64,000 nt of DNA from NCBI RefSeq assembly GCF_022539315.1, contig NC_066316.1, forward strand, positions 11,649,108 to 11,713,107, read 5' to 3'. A program made the translations under genes and the position numbers. Of this stretch, positions 37,801-49,622 are shown piece after piece (positions within the stretch are counted from its first letter, which is position 1; each line of letters opens with the position of its first letter). The notes below the pieces were generated by a model. That model searched no databases and was not told where the DNA came from. It saw only the letters and a list, made by a program, of their open reading frames with translations. This DNA is from Serinus canaria (taxonomy: Eukaryota > Chordata > Aves > Passeriformes > Fringillidae).

Positions 37801-40800
37801 GCAAAGGCTAATCCATAACTTACATACTTGGGAAAATCAGTCAATAAACACGCCTGTGACAATGGGACTTTGGACAAGAAGCACTGCAAAATCTTATTTA
37901 CCTCCCCTGAACAGCCAGCAAATACACACCAGGGAAACTTACTTTTGATGTAGAAATATAACTTAAATAATGCTCAAATGACTAGCGCAGGCATTGGCTA
38001 CAGAGGATAAAAAGGAAAGCTGGATTAACTAAAAATAGTTGTATTAAAAATCAGTGTATTTTCTTCCTTGAGGAGAAGAAGGGGGGAAAAAAAATCAACC
38101 CACAACTCTAATCTTGGACTGGAAGACTACAGGTAGAAAAGTTCAGGTCTTGCCCTTCTCGTTTTTGAAAGACACTTTTCTAGTTCAAAGGGGCTTTGGT
38201 TGAGCTTCAGGGGAAATATCAAGGATTATAATTGGAAGACTTTTCTAGTTTTTCCTAGCTGGATTTCAGAAATACCTTATGTACTTAACAAAGCCACACA
38301 CAGAAAAAAAAGAAGAACAGAGCAACTTTGAAATAAACCTTCCATTCCTCCTGCTGCCATGCAGTCTGCACTGTCACCCTTCATTTTCCCTGAGAGGGAG
38401 GAGCATGGAACAAGGGATAAAAGCTGTTAAAAAAAAGGAGAAGTGCAAGATTAAAAATAAATTTAAAAAAAATGAAGTCATGTCAAGAAAGGTGGATTTA
38501 CAGCAGTTACTAAATTCTTCTCTTAAATGGGTGCATCTGGAAAGATTTAGCTATATTTAGTGGGATATTTCCTCAATTAATTACAGTGCAATTGATTAGG
38601 TCTTTTTGTGGAGATCGTGAGAGGATGAACACCAGAAACAGCTAATTTTAACAATCTGCCAACCTTTGCTGTGCTCTAATCCTGCTCCCACTGGAAGCCC
38701 TGGGAAATTAAATGCTGGCCCTATTGCAGTCAGGGGAGAGGTGTGGCTGGGTTTGGGGATAGCAGTGGCAGAATTTCACCCTGGTAAACACAGTTATGAC
38801 ATTAATGACTCTAAACATTTGTGTCTGGGCTTTCAGTTTGAGATGGGGAGCTGCTCACTTTTGTCCTTTTCTCTTTAATTTTAGCAAATAATATATTTTA
38901 TTTCTCCTGTCTTTTCTTGGTGCATAACTTGCTGATGTTCTGATTAGGTATGGTCTTCTGGGCTGGGTACAGAAGCATTAAATATTGAGAAATGAGTCCT
39001 TCCATCAATTATATAGTTAAGGTACAGTAAAACAATAAAGAACATTCCTTCTTTATTTAACTCCCTAGGCTGGAAACTCTTATTTTGAAAACAGCATTTT
39101 GAATGGTGTAGCTTGCAGTAAATTAACCACTTTACATATTAAGAATGAGAGATTTTTGTGTTTTGATATTTTAAGGTCTCCTACCAAAGAAAACTCTTGC
39201 TATTTTTTGAAATTGTTTCTGGATTGAAAAATAGCTGAAGATGCAGTAATCATTTCAGTATTAAAACTGTCTGAAAAGGTTGGTAACTACTACAAATGAT
39301 CACCCAGAACCACTTCCTCACAATTTAGTAGTTGCTAGGAAAATGTTTTCTTAAATGTATTTTCATTTGCTTGCTGTCCAGAGTTTGAGAAGAGGTTTTA
39401 AAATCTCATGATCCTGTACAGTATTCCTGAGTTGGGAGGATGGAGGGGAGTGACCAGCTGGTCGTTTCTGTCAGGTTAGCTGTCAAAGACATATCAGCCA
39501 GAGCCCTTGACTATTTCACAGCTGGTCATTCTGTAAACCTTCCAGCTCCAGTGGTATTTCTTCTGCTGAAAAATTTCAGCATTTTAATGACACAAACCTG
39601 ATGTTTGATATTAAACCTTGGATTGCCTGACAGTTTGACTCCAGCTTTGTGCTCTTCTGTGAGACCACTTACTGTCAGAGGTTTGTGAATTGTTGGGATC
39701 TTGTCATTCCGAAGAGTTCTGACAATGACATCCAGACACAAGCAGCTTTAATGCTTGAGAATCAGTTAGTCTGATGTTAAGGGTAGTGGGAGCCAGGGCT
39801 TGTGGCTTTTATTCCCTTCTCTACCACTGATTTGTTATTGATGCAGACACAGAGAACCTTGTTGACAAGGCTCAGATGTTTCGTGCTTTATGCTGAAAGC
39901 ACTGGCTCCCATAGACACTTTGCAGGGCATCTCAGCTTGCCATTGTTGACAAGAGGAGAAGAAAGAAAGGAGCCAATTTCTATTCACCTTGTTGGGAAGA
40001 GCCAGAAAAAGTAACTTATGGAAATAGTCTTCCTTTAAAGGTTGTTTTAAAATATCAAAAATAATTGCTTCTAACTCCAAAACCAAAACTGGATCCAAGC
40101 ATGACTACTGCAGGCTGTCAAAGTCTGGATTCTGGCTTATGCTCAGACCTTTCTGTACTAACTAAACTCAAAGCAGTGTTTGGTTTTATCTTCCTCTGCT
40201 TTAGGAAGTGTTCTCTTGCAGACTCCTGGCAATATTCTGAATATTAAACTTTAGTAATGATAGAAGTCTTTATGCTGACAGTGCTGACAGTGCTTCGAGA
40301 AAATTTGTGCTGCCTTCATTCTCCTTTTCCTTTCTTTTGAGATTTGAAAACTGTCATTGTTTTACCCAAGAACACAGAAAAGGATCTCAAGGTCAGGCTC
40401 TGTTACCAGTTTCCCAGTGAGAACTACAAGTCAGTTTTTCTGTTCTCCAGAATACGAGATGCAATGGCCAATTCCACACTGTGGCCAGTGTCTGTAATTA
40501 TGAGAGCTTCAGTTTGAGGGGGAAATCCTGATCAGAACAGATGGGCACAAAGTGGTAAAGGCAATGAGTGAAGGTATGATATGATTATTCTGGAAATCCC
40601 TATGATAATGTGACAAGAGTGGCTTTTCTTCCCTTCTGTTTTTTCTGGATTCAAACTCTTTATTTCACAGGTTCATTACATACTGCTAGTACAGCCTACA
40701 GTGAAATTTGAGACACTGGCCACTTGCTCTTTATGCTTATTCCTATCTTATCAGGAATTCCTGATGCGTGGAGCATGATGGACAGGTCCTTGCTAGCCAT

Positions 40801-41829
40801 GGGTCATGTAGCTGTGGGCATCATGGTTATCTCATACTGTCTATAATAAAAGAAATCACACATTTGGAAATAAATCTAGGTAGAAATTATACAGTTAGAG
40901 GTTGTATAAGATGTAAAAAGGCAAAACAAGCTAGAAAGTAACAAACAAAAGAACACCCACCCACCAGATGTACATCCACTTTATGCTTTTCTAACAATGA
41001 CCAATTTTTAGCTGTGTTTCTCTCCCAGGAGAGCATCCCAAATCCTGAACACATAGGTGAGATGTGAGTGTGGGGAGAAAAAGGCTGCTTCCATCCCAAA
41101 ACAGCAAGAAAAATGTACATCTGAGGGAGAGAGTTAGCGCTAAATCCCTCTCAGACCAAGGAGGTGACTGAGCTGAAGAGGCCACAGAGTGCAGCTCAGC
41201 CATGCTGCAAACCATGGGATGGAGGGAATGTTTTCCTCACAGTGGGCTGTGTATTTAAAGAGTGCTGCTAGGTCTATTTTTTTATAAAGCCCAGGAGAAC
41301 AGTCATGCAGCATGCCTTGCCAGATCCTGGGCCTTGGGGGACAAGACCATGACATTATTTTGTGAAGAAATTCTCAGAAAACTGAGAATGAAGGTGAGCT
41401 ACTCAGCTCATTTCCAGTCTGAGATTTTCCTGGGAATGTGCTGGAGACACCAAGTTCAAAAGCATATTTTGCCCAGTGTCCATGGATATTTTCATATTTG
41501 TGCAGGGGCTGGATAGAAAATCCTCAAAATTATCATATTGTGAGGAAAAGTCCAGTGGGATGTGACACATGACTTTTAGATTTTGTCATGGATTATGCTG
41601 CAGAGACTGACTCTTGTTCAACTCACACTTTTCCATCTCCCAGGAAAACACAGGCTGTCTGCAGGGCTGGAGCTGTGCAAAGAGGCCTCTGTTGGCTCCT
41701 CTAGCTCAGATCCTGATTGCAGATACATCTGAGTCCGAGTCTCTGAGTTATTCTTCATCTTACCTTGACAAAGTAGGTAAGCTTGGAGGTGGGGAGTGCA
41801 TTTGATAGAATTAAGGGGAACAAAAGGGC
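34867..41829. other. non-coding, possible conserved elements
   Basis: No repeats or exons were recognised. The parts at about 35100-35200 and 35440-35610 hold a few CpGs (for example CACGACGGG and TTAGCGGTAC) in an otherwise CpG-poor window, which may hint at constraint. Poly-A/T runs are short. The open frame at 36711-37013 (minus) has no support. Confidence 0.35.
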
Positions 41830-41847
41830 AGCTTTGATATCAAAGCT
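41830..41847. promoter_or_regulatory. perfect 18-bp palindrome of two LEF/TCF motifs
   Basis: AGCTTTGATATCAAAGCT is exactly self-complementary. Each half carries the LEF/TCF core (CTTTGAT on one strand, ATCAAAG on the other), so the palindrome is a head-to-head pair of Wnt-pathway effector sites. Motif content is seen; binding is inferred. The flanks hold no promoter signature. Confidence 0.4.
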
Positions 41848-44422
41848 TTTGACAAGGAGAAGAACTAAAGAGAATTACGGTGACCTCAAGTTGCCACAGA
41901 GTCTGCTTTAGCTTGGATTTTTTGTTTGGCAGGCAGGCTAGGAAAAAAAAATAAATCAATATTCTATCCTAGGTGGCAAATATATGTTTTTGCCTTATCT
42001 GTTCTTTCTAAGGCATGAAATCAGCATCTAATAACACACCCTATATATTGAAAACAGAAATTTTTAAAGAAAGTCTCTCTCTTGTGAAGAAATGGAGGAA
42101 AATGCAATTTCCCTTCTAGTTTCCTATTATTGCTCTCCCCTCCCTTCCATTCCAGGATTTAAAAGATTCCACCCCATAGGAATGGCTTTTACCATTTCAC
42201 TTAATTTGCCTGGTGATTGTAATGTTCTGTGACTTTTTCCATAACTGCTCTATTGGAGAGGATGCCTCAGCACCCTCCCAAGACATTACTGGGAAAGGAA
42301 GGTGGGAGGAACAGCAAAGGTTGAACTGACTTCAGGACTGATGTGATCTTGCAGTTGACAGTGGGAGGCTTTTTTGCTCCTTTGCAATAACATTTGCTGC
42401 TGTTGGAGCTGTCAGTAAAGTGGGAAAAAGCAATTAATATTTTCGCCTCTGTCTTTCACAAAATCCCTACTTTTCTGCAAGCAAAGCTCTTGAAAGAAAT
42501 CATAGTTCACCTTGAGGAACAATAGGAGAAAAAAGGGCTACAAGAACTCTCTACGTGTCCTTTGCTCATTAGCAATGACAGACTGTGGAGGAAAGATATC
42601 CCACAGCACAAGTTTTGTAAATACAATTCCAATAAAATCTAATTTCAGAAAGAATAAAAATCAGAAAAGGAACTTAATTGGACATTTCTTTTGAAACCTG
42701 CTTTTTCTTCAACTTTTTTGTATTACCAAGTTCAGCCAAAATTTTTGACAGCCTGAAAGTGCAACACAGAGAGGAATCATTATACTTTTTGCCCATTAGG
42801 TGGAATGTTCTTTTTGACAAAATATACATGTCCCTTTTGCAGGATTTGCTGACGAAGGTGGAAATCTGCCCCTGTGAGTGATTCCCCAAAGTCCCACTGG
42901 CAGTGCATTTATTCTGTTCTGTGCACCTCTGATGTCCTGAGCCAAAGGGAAGCAGCAGGAAACCACGACCTGTGCTCTGAGCAGTCAGACCAAATCAGGC
43001 AGTTTGATTTTCACAAGGTGATGAGCTGCTTTGGCTGCCACTGGAACCCCCAGCTGCCTTCCTCCAGGGCATTGTGCATCCACCTAGGCAGGAGTCTGCT
43101 GCCCTCAGCAAAATCCCTCACTGGGTGCCCTGGGATCAGGTGCTTTTCCCAGTATCTGCTGGTCCTGAGTCTTCACTTGAAGCTGGGATTGGGTAATCCT
43201 AAAAAGCTTTCAGAAACTCACCAAGATATTTGTAGGGGTTTGCTTTTAATTTTCCTCTTCAGTGAAATTGCAAAAAGCAAAACTCACACTGATGCAACCA
43301 GATTTAGTGTTTCATTCCTGTTTTGAAACCTGCAATCTCTACTGCATTAAATCTACTTTAAATCTGAATTATTTTTCAATGTAAATAATTAAAGCACATA
43401 AAAGGCAGTGCCTGAAAAACCAAGCTGTGTTCATGCTCTGGTTTTTTGAAGCGTTAAGTAATGAAAATCCAGCTCTCCTTGGGTTGCGTAGGTGCTCAGT
43501 AAGACTCCCTGAATTCATTACAGATGATGCACAATGCCTGATTCATTTACAAGAGTGTTAAAGTTCCTATGTAAATGTCTTTGAAATGAGAGCGTGCCTT
43601 AAAAATGTTTAAGTCCTTGGGATGGTTCATAAGAAGCAAATGTCTTTGAGATGCAAATATTTCCTTTTTTCACTGAAAGGCCAGCTGTACCCAAAAAGTC
43701 TGTGCGTGGGATGGATAATGGTGCTTAAAAGCTTCAACAGAGTGTTAATAAAAGGGAAGAATTTTCTCTGGCTCGCAGGTTTTGTACAGTATCTGCAACC
43801 AAGTCCAGCCTGTGTAAACCCTGACCTTAGAAATGAATCATCAGGCACAAATGGATGGAACAATGAGTTTTAGGGGAGCCAAAAGGTTTTATCCCAGCAA
43901 ATATTGATGTGTAGCTGAGTAAAAGGTATATCTATTTCTCTTTTCCTCAAAACCCCATTTAAAAAAAAATGAACTTAAAGGGTTAAATGAACTTAAAATC
44001 TTCTGACAAGATATTTTTTAGGTGGTTTGATAAGGTCAAAACAGGATCATTTATTTAAAAGTAGGAGGAAAATTGTTGAACACCCAGTTAGTTGCATGTC
44101 TGTTGCTGAGAAATTCCTTGGTAACTTGTAGGGAAATGAGTTATGGCAAGGAACTGAAGGAAGACAGCTTGCCTTTTTCATCTGGCTCTAATCAAAATTC
44201 TGCTCGGATGTTTTTCATGGGTTCCTCACTCTGCCAAACTTGCAGATTTCCAAGTGGAGAGGTTTAATCTGATTCCTGTTTTCCCATTGAACTGCTACCC
44301 CTTTAACTATTCTTTGCAGTGCCTGCTCTTTGTTTCCTGCTGTCTGATTACAAACCCGTGTGCAGGTGGAGCTGCTCACTCTGTGCTGCTCCTCCACCCT
44401 GCCCAGGGCTGGGGATGCCAGG
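41848..44422. other. non-coding, possible conserved element at 43.4-43.8 kb
   Basis: No transposon was recognised. At 43430-43810 the sequence is free of simple repeats and contains scattered CpGs and an ATGCAAAT octamer, the texture of a conserved element. A 150-codon frame at 42874-43326 shows no known domain. Confidence 0.35.
43651..43658 (+). promoter_or_regulatory. POU octamer word ATGCAAAT
   Basis: Exact match to the octamer recognised by POU-domain factors. An 8-bp word is expected about once per 65 kb on one strand by chance, so its interest comes only from the complex, repeat-free flanks. Confidence 0.2.
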
Positions 44423-44500
44423 CAGGGCAGCTCCAGTGAGGCTTGGGGGAGCTCCTGCCCTCCTGCCCGAGCCACCCAGGGGCAGTGGGGAGCTGCCCTG
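44423..44500. repeat. GC-rich 12-bp inverted repeat
   Basis: CAGGGCAGCTCC (44423-44434) and GGAGCTGCCCTG (44489-44500) are perfect reverse complements separated by 54 bp. They lie in a locally GC-rich patch (about 44350-44560) that is poor in CpG and so is not a CpG island. The patch produces several overlapping open frames on both strands, which I read as a base-composition effect. Confidence 0.65.
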
Positions 44501-46113
44501 TGCTGCTGGGGGATGCCAGAGCTGCCTTGCTCTGCACAAGAGCCAGGGAGAAGCATGGAAGGAATTGTAATTTGGAGAGTTTTGCTGGCAGCACAGATGA
44601 GACCTCTGCTCTGGGCTGTGCCTAAGCAATAGCTGTCTTTTCTTTCCATCAGGGAGCAAAGCTTTCATGTAATGCCTGCTTTAATTGAATTATGGATCTC
44701 CTGCTTGCCATGCTCCCTGAGTGACCCTGCTGGTATCACACACAAATATTGAAAGGAGGTTGTTTTGCTCAAAATTCTGTAGCATTTGTGGCTACGTATG
44801 TGGGGTTTATAGGTATAGCTCAGAAGAAGCTACTGGCTTCATTGACTTTTTCTTGCCTGAGTAAGGAAGTTTCTGTACAAGTTGTGCAGACTGGATGTGA
44901 GTTTTCTTCTACTTCTGCATTGTGTAAATTTGACCCTGAGACCTACAGACCTGTATTCCGTGAGAACCTACCTTATTTGTCTCTAGACAACTCAGTTCTG
45001 TCATTTTCACCACTAATGGGATTTTGTGACCTTGTTAGTACAGCAATATGTTGCCCGTCATATCATCAGTAATGATGTTCCAAATAATAAAAGAGGGGGT
45101 AAAATGCCAGCTGAAAAATGGTGGATCAAGAAATTACACTAGCTTCTTTATATACTTTTCCAGGAAATAAAAAAAGCCTCCATTATTTTAAAAGAATTAT
45201 ATTACTTTAGAATCCTACTTAATGTGATAAAATAGTTAAAGTACTGCTCTTCTCTAGTACAATCTGACAAAATTGTTCTTTAAAGGTCTTCTTAGGGAAA
45301 GGAGGACCTAAATATGGAGTGGATCTTTACAATATGGCAAAGCCCATCCTTAGATTGGGAGAATATTATGACACCAGATACCAAGAGAAAATATTTTTGT
45401 GAATGGACTTTATGATGTACCACAGTTTATTTCAGATGTTTATCTCCTAACATTACCTAGTTCAGAATATTTTGCCATCTTAATGATAAATGTCATTTTT
45501 ACTGATGTAATACCAAGTCTGACTATTTTATCTATGTAAAGCTGATATGAATACTACGTAGTTAGGAGTGACCTGATGACTTTATGTACTGAATAAATAA
45601 TGGGAGCCAGGTATAGGGAAATGAAGTGACAATCAAGCCTCCTGAGTCCCTGTCCAGTGCTGCATTCACCAGACCACACTGCCTCTTGATTTACCACTAA
45701 AATCTCCAAGGAAAGTTTATATTGCTGCCTGTCAGAAGGATATATGAAATGAGGTTGGAATTGCATTCATCACCACTCCCTGCTTGGCACAGCAAAGGAA
45801 GTGAAGATCTGTGGATCTGGGCAGGATCATACAAACAGAACTGAAAAGAAGGACTTGAAGATTCTTCTAATTATCACTCTCTTGTAACAAGCTAAGAGCA
45901 ATGTCTTCAGAAAACCAGCAGGCTAACTCAAAGCCAGGTTTTCAGGAGAGGAGGCAAAAGGGTTTCTGGATTTGTATCTGTGGGGGAGTGCCAGGGTCAG
46001 TGAGCAAGTCTGCACTGCCCAGTGGAGCATCCTGGTGATGGCTCAGGCTGGAGCTTTCCATGCTGAGCCTGCTCATGTCACGGCGCAGCGCCAGGCTGAG
46101 GCACAGCTCTGCT
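44501..46113. other. non-coding, no recognised feature
   Basis: Contains an open frame at 44749-45072 (107 codons, plus strand) that I do not recognise and that has no visible splice or promoter context. The rest is AT-rich unique sequence. Confidence 0.4.
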
Positions 46114-46170
46114 CAAGGAGCAGCACAGCAGCACTGCTGTCTGGCAAAGATGTTGCTGTGCTGCTTCCTG
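46114..46170 (+). ncRNA. pre-miRNA-sized hairpin (speculative)
   Basis: Positions 46114-46133 pair with 46151-46170 over 20 positions: 17 Watson-Crick pairs, two G:U-type pairs and one mismatch (46116 against 46168), closing a 17-nt loop. The 5' arm contains AGCAGCACAG, which shares the AGCAGCA seed of the miR-15/16/195 family, but the rest of the arm differs from those miRNAs. The stem is short for a full pri-miRNA (lower stem pairing is lost outside 46114-46170), and AGC/CAG-rich sequence easily makes such hairpins, so chance is the leading alternative. Confidence 0.2.
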
Positions 46171-46689
46171 CCCCTGTAGTCATGTCAGGAAAAAAAGAGT
46201 GTTGTAATCTCCAAGGCAGTACTTGCTGTTGGGTTCCAAACCCCTTGGGGTGCCAGAGCATTTTTCTGGCCCATGGATGTGTTGTGGGTTTTATCAGAAG
46301 CAGAGGTGATGTACTGAGGATTTTTTACATTTCAAAAGTGAGCAGGTTTGAATCCTAACTGAATTCCTGCCTGGTGTGAAAATATCCTGCCTGGTTGGTT
46401 CACCTTGAGTTTTCTGCTGGGTGTAGTACTTAGAGCTGTTTACACATAATTAACAGCAATTCCAGGAATGAATAACTTTTGATAGCATTTATTGCTGTAC
46501 CATCTTTTATATGTGCTGGCCATTCTTATGTAGGAATTAATGCCAAACTATAATCCAATGATCAGTATCCATGAAACTCCTGGACAAGCATTAAAGATAA
46601 CAGCTAAACAAGTAACAGGCAGCAGACTTTTGATGAATCCTTGTTATATTCCATATTATTTGTCTTGAAGAGCAAATAGTCTTTAAAGA
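46171..46689. other. non-coding, no recognised feature
   Basis: Unique-looking sequence between the 46.1 kb hairpin and a CR1 tail; nothing recognised. Confidence 0.4.
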
Positions 46690-46850
46690 AGTCCTGGAGC
46701 ATGGTGCCTAGGGAGTGTGTGGAGTCTCCATCCTTGGAGAAGTTCAGAACCTGACAGCTGCAGCTGGCTTTGCTGTGAGCAGGAGGGGTGGAACTGATGA
46801 TTTCCAGAGGTAAAAATTTATTGGCTATTCTATGACTCTGAGTGTGTTCA
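46690..46850 (+). mobile_element. CR1 LINE, 3' tail fragment
   Basis: Sense CR1 tail recognised from GTGGAGTCTCCATCCTTGGA (46719 onward), CTGGCTTTGCTGTGAGCAGG, GGTGGAACTGATGATTTCCA and the terminal TTCTATGACTCTGA, a near-intact unit of the CR1 3' repeat. The copy has only about 160 bp and is 5'-truncated. Confidence 0.88.
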
Positions 46851-48503
46851 AGATTTCATCCTCCATGGAAAATGGCAGCTGTGAAATAAGGAAACAAAAA
46901 ATAGCTCAATATATTGACTGATTCTCTGGGCAAGCCACAGTCCAATGAAATATTAAATTTATGCATGCATGTTGTGTAGCCCATGAAACAGGCTTGCCAC
47001 TTAGCCTTTAACTAAATGGGGCTGCTTATACTTGAATCTAACATCCTTAATTGCTTTGCTGAAACCCAAGAAAGAAAATACGAAATCTTTTTTAGAAAAC
47101 ATATAAATTTTCCCCAAATTAAATATGAATGTTAAGGATTGCTTGAATAGATATAAGTAAATGTTAGACTAAATTCATGCAGAAGCTACTATAACATTGC
47201 TATGGTGGGGGGTTTTACTAAAAAGAAAATTGAGGAAAGAAAATCTAATCCGTCTTTATCTTTCAGGTTTTACCAGCCTGAATTCCTGTGTCCATAAACA
47301 AGATTCAAAAACTTAGTATTTATAGGCTAATTCCTAATAAAATCTGGACTCTGTAAAGGTTTTTTGGGGGGGCAGTGGGGTGGGGGTTATGTGGAAAGAT
47401 GGTTATTTCTTTATCTATTTTCTTAAATCAAAATAGTTCATGATAAACAACTTCTATTGTCAGCCATCCTTTGAGCCAGGGATTGGTGTCAAATGGGGTT
47501 GTTCAATGCACAGGGCCTGCCAAGTATGCATCTTTCTTAGCAGACAGCTCTAATCCTTCATGGTCCACCAGCTCTACCTTTATGAGTCCTTTTGATTGGT
47601 AATTGAGAGAATAAATCTTTGAAGAACTTACATAAATGCAAAAAAGAAACCCCATTAAGATTCAAGCAGTAAAATGCCTACTGGCATATTTTATATGGCA
47701 CCTTTTCAGTCCTTTGCCATTTAAATTCATTTTGCCAGACAAGGATTTGAGATTGGCATCCAGTTATGGATTTTGTTTTCTTATGCATTGTCATCTGCAC
47801 CCTCTATATTTTAACTTTTAATGCCAGCACAGTGAGTGAAGTGTTCTGAGAGCGGGATTGTTCTGAAGTATTTTGCAGTACTGGAGATGCAGAGCAGAAT
47901 AAAGAATTCAGTGTGCTGAGGCACTTAATCCTCCTCTTGCCCCTATTTAGACATACAGATCAGACATTTTTAACTTTTCAGTGAAGTGACCACAAATATC
48001 CTGGGCAAAAGGTGACTTAACCAAGGGAAAATTGCATCTGAAACCCCTCAAAGTTATATTGACTGTTTTCAAACACCAACATTTCTCTGAAGGCTGTCGT
48101 ACAGCTCAGCCCCTATAGGTTTCTAGTCATATACTCGCCCTATAAGGAGGAATAATTATTTCAACATGGCTTGTTAAGTTAAAAGTGACCTCATTCAGAG
48201 CATAATAGAGGTTAAATTTGGAGACCTCTTGGCTTTGTGCTGCTTTAGTTCTCAATTTATAGTTCCTCCTTCTCCCTGTTTCTGTTATAAGAGGAGCATG
48301 ATCACATACCAAAGAGGAAAATAGGAATGTTTCGTGGAGAAATGTAAGGGATTCATCAAAAAACTGGGCCATTTGCATTGCTTATATATTTAGGTAACAG
48401 TTCTAACAGCAGTTCTGTAGCAATGTACCTGGGATATTGTATAATTAAAAGGCTGTATCAAAAGAGATACCCCAGAGAAACACAAAAAATTCTAATTTCA
48501 TAG
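46851..48503. other. non-coding, no recognised transposon
   Basis: AT-rich unique sequence. The only structured element seen is the G-rich run at 47366-47386. The part 48110-48380 is repeat-free and looks complex, but no function can be assigned. Confidence 0.4.
47366..47386 (+). other. G-quadruplex candidate
   Basis: Runs of seven, four and five G are separated by CAGT and T. Splitting the first run gives four GGG tracts with short loops, so a two- or three-layer quadruplex is possible. Confidence 0.5.
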
Positions 48504-48508
48504 CAGAT
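48504..48508 (+). repeat. 5-bp target-site duplication, left copy
   Basis: CAGAT directly abuts the TG start of the LTR and is repeated immediately after its CA end (49758-49762). Confidence 0.85.
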
Positions 48509-49358
48509 TGTTGTGGTTTGAGAGGAAATGAAGTTTTTTTGTGGTGCTGTGGTCAAGCCAATCGGTGTTCAGATTTTAATATTGGCACCTGGTTTGTCCA
48601 CTGAGGGCATGGATACACCTCTGAGAACACAGAGGGTTAAAAGCTGTGAACTCCCAGGGGAATTTCCTCTTTGAGTTCCGCTTTGGGACTGTGCAGACCC
48701 CCCTGCCCAGCCAGAGCTGGGCAGGGGGGGAGGGGAGCCATGCGGCCGGAGGGAGGTAGGCCAGGCCTGGGCCCAAGGGTGGAGGAGAACATTGCAAGGG
48801 CTTCGGGCAGCTATTCCCCATTTTTCCCCCCCTGGAGAGGGAGAGAGAGAGACAGAGCCAGCACCTGTGATAGTGGCCCGGCGTGAAGGAGACAGGGGGG
48901 GATGCCCAGCAGGGCAGCCAGGCGTGGGAGTTCATGAAGCAAACCGGCAGAGCCTGGGACTTTTAACCCTTCTGAGGAAGATGGGAACCTTGCAAATGCT
49001 GATTCCTCCTGAAGTTGATCAGACTGAGGGATGTTGAGAAGAATCCTAGGTGGGAGGAGATGATGGAGTGGCTTTTGGCTGGACTTTTCTTGTATAGCCA
49101 CAGCAGAACCCCTTGAGTTCCTATGACACAGACACTGCATTCTAGGGGGAGGCAACGATTCAGAGCCAGGAGAGTGCAGTGATGTGAAAGTGTGTGAACA
49201 GAGACGACGGGTGAGGAGGGTGGTAGTGATGCCCTCCGTCTTCGAAGAAGAAGAAGAGGAAGATGATCTCTGTTCAAGAGACCCCTCAGCCCCAGGGGGT
49301 GAAATGTGGGGGGGACAGGTGTCCCAAAAGGAGAGGGACCGTGCTCTTTTTGGAGTAT

Positions 49359-49392
49359 CTTTAAGGATACTTTGGACAAAGTATCCTTAAAG
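49359..49392. repeat. 34-bp palindrome inside the LTR
   Basis: Two perfect 16-bp arms, 49359-49374 (CTTTAAGGATACTTTG) and 49377-49392 (CAAAGTATCCTTTAAG-type complement), flank a 2-nt GA centre. Each arm carries AAGGATAC/GTATCCTT and CTTTG/CAAAG words. It could be a dimeric factor site in the LTR's U3 or a stable RNA hairpin if transcribed. Perfect preservation agrees with a young element. Confidence 0.85.
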
Positions 49393-49616
49393 GGAAAAAC
49401 CCTAGAAGCAGCTCTAGTCCATGTGCAGTGGTGTGAGCACTGGACATGGAAGGAATGTGGGGCAAGAGGGACTCCTCTCTTCTCGAGGAACTGAGAATTG
49501 GTTATCTAAAGGGTGGTAATGGAGTTGGAAATTTGGTGGGGGGAGGAGGAAGAATTTGGAAGGTTTTCATCTTGTGTTCTATGTGTTTTGTGTGTTTTCC
49601 CTTGTAGCTTTAGGTT

Positions 49617-49622
49617 AATAAA
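49617..49622 (+). promoter_or_regulatory. LTR polyadenylation signal AATAAA
   Basis: Exact AATAAA followed by a run of T and a TTGGAGCCTG-type downstream part. In LTRs this hexamer lies in or near R and directs 3' end formation. Confidence 0.65.

Noticed and set aside
42874..43326. 150-codon open frame on the plus strand
   Set aside because: No recognisable domain, biased composition or splice context; length is within what chance gives in 64 kb of six-frame search.
44749..45072. 107-codon open frame, possible small protein
   Set aside because: I do not recognise the product, there is no signal peptide or conserved motif, and no promoter or splice evidence.
46335..46356. GGTTTGAATCC resembling a tRNA T-loop
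   Set aside because: No acceptor, D or anticodon stems can be built around it.
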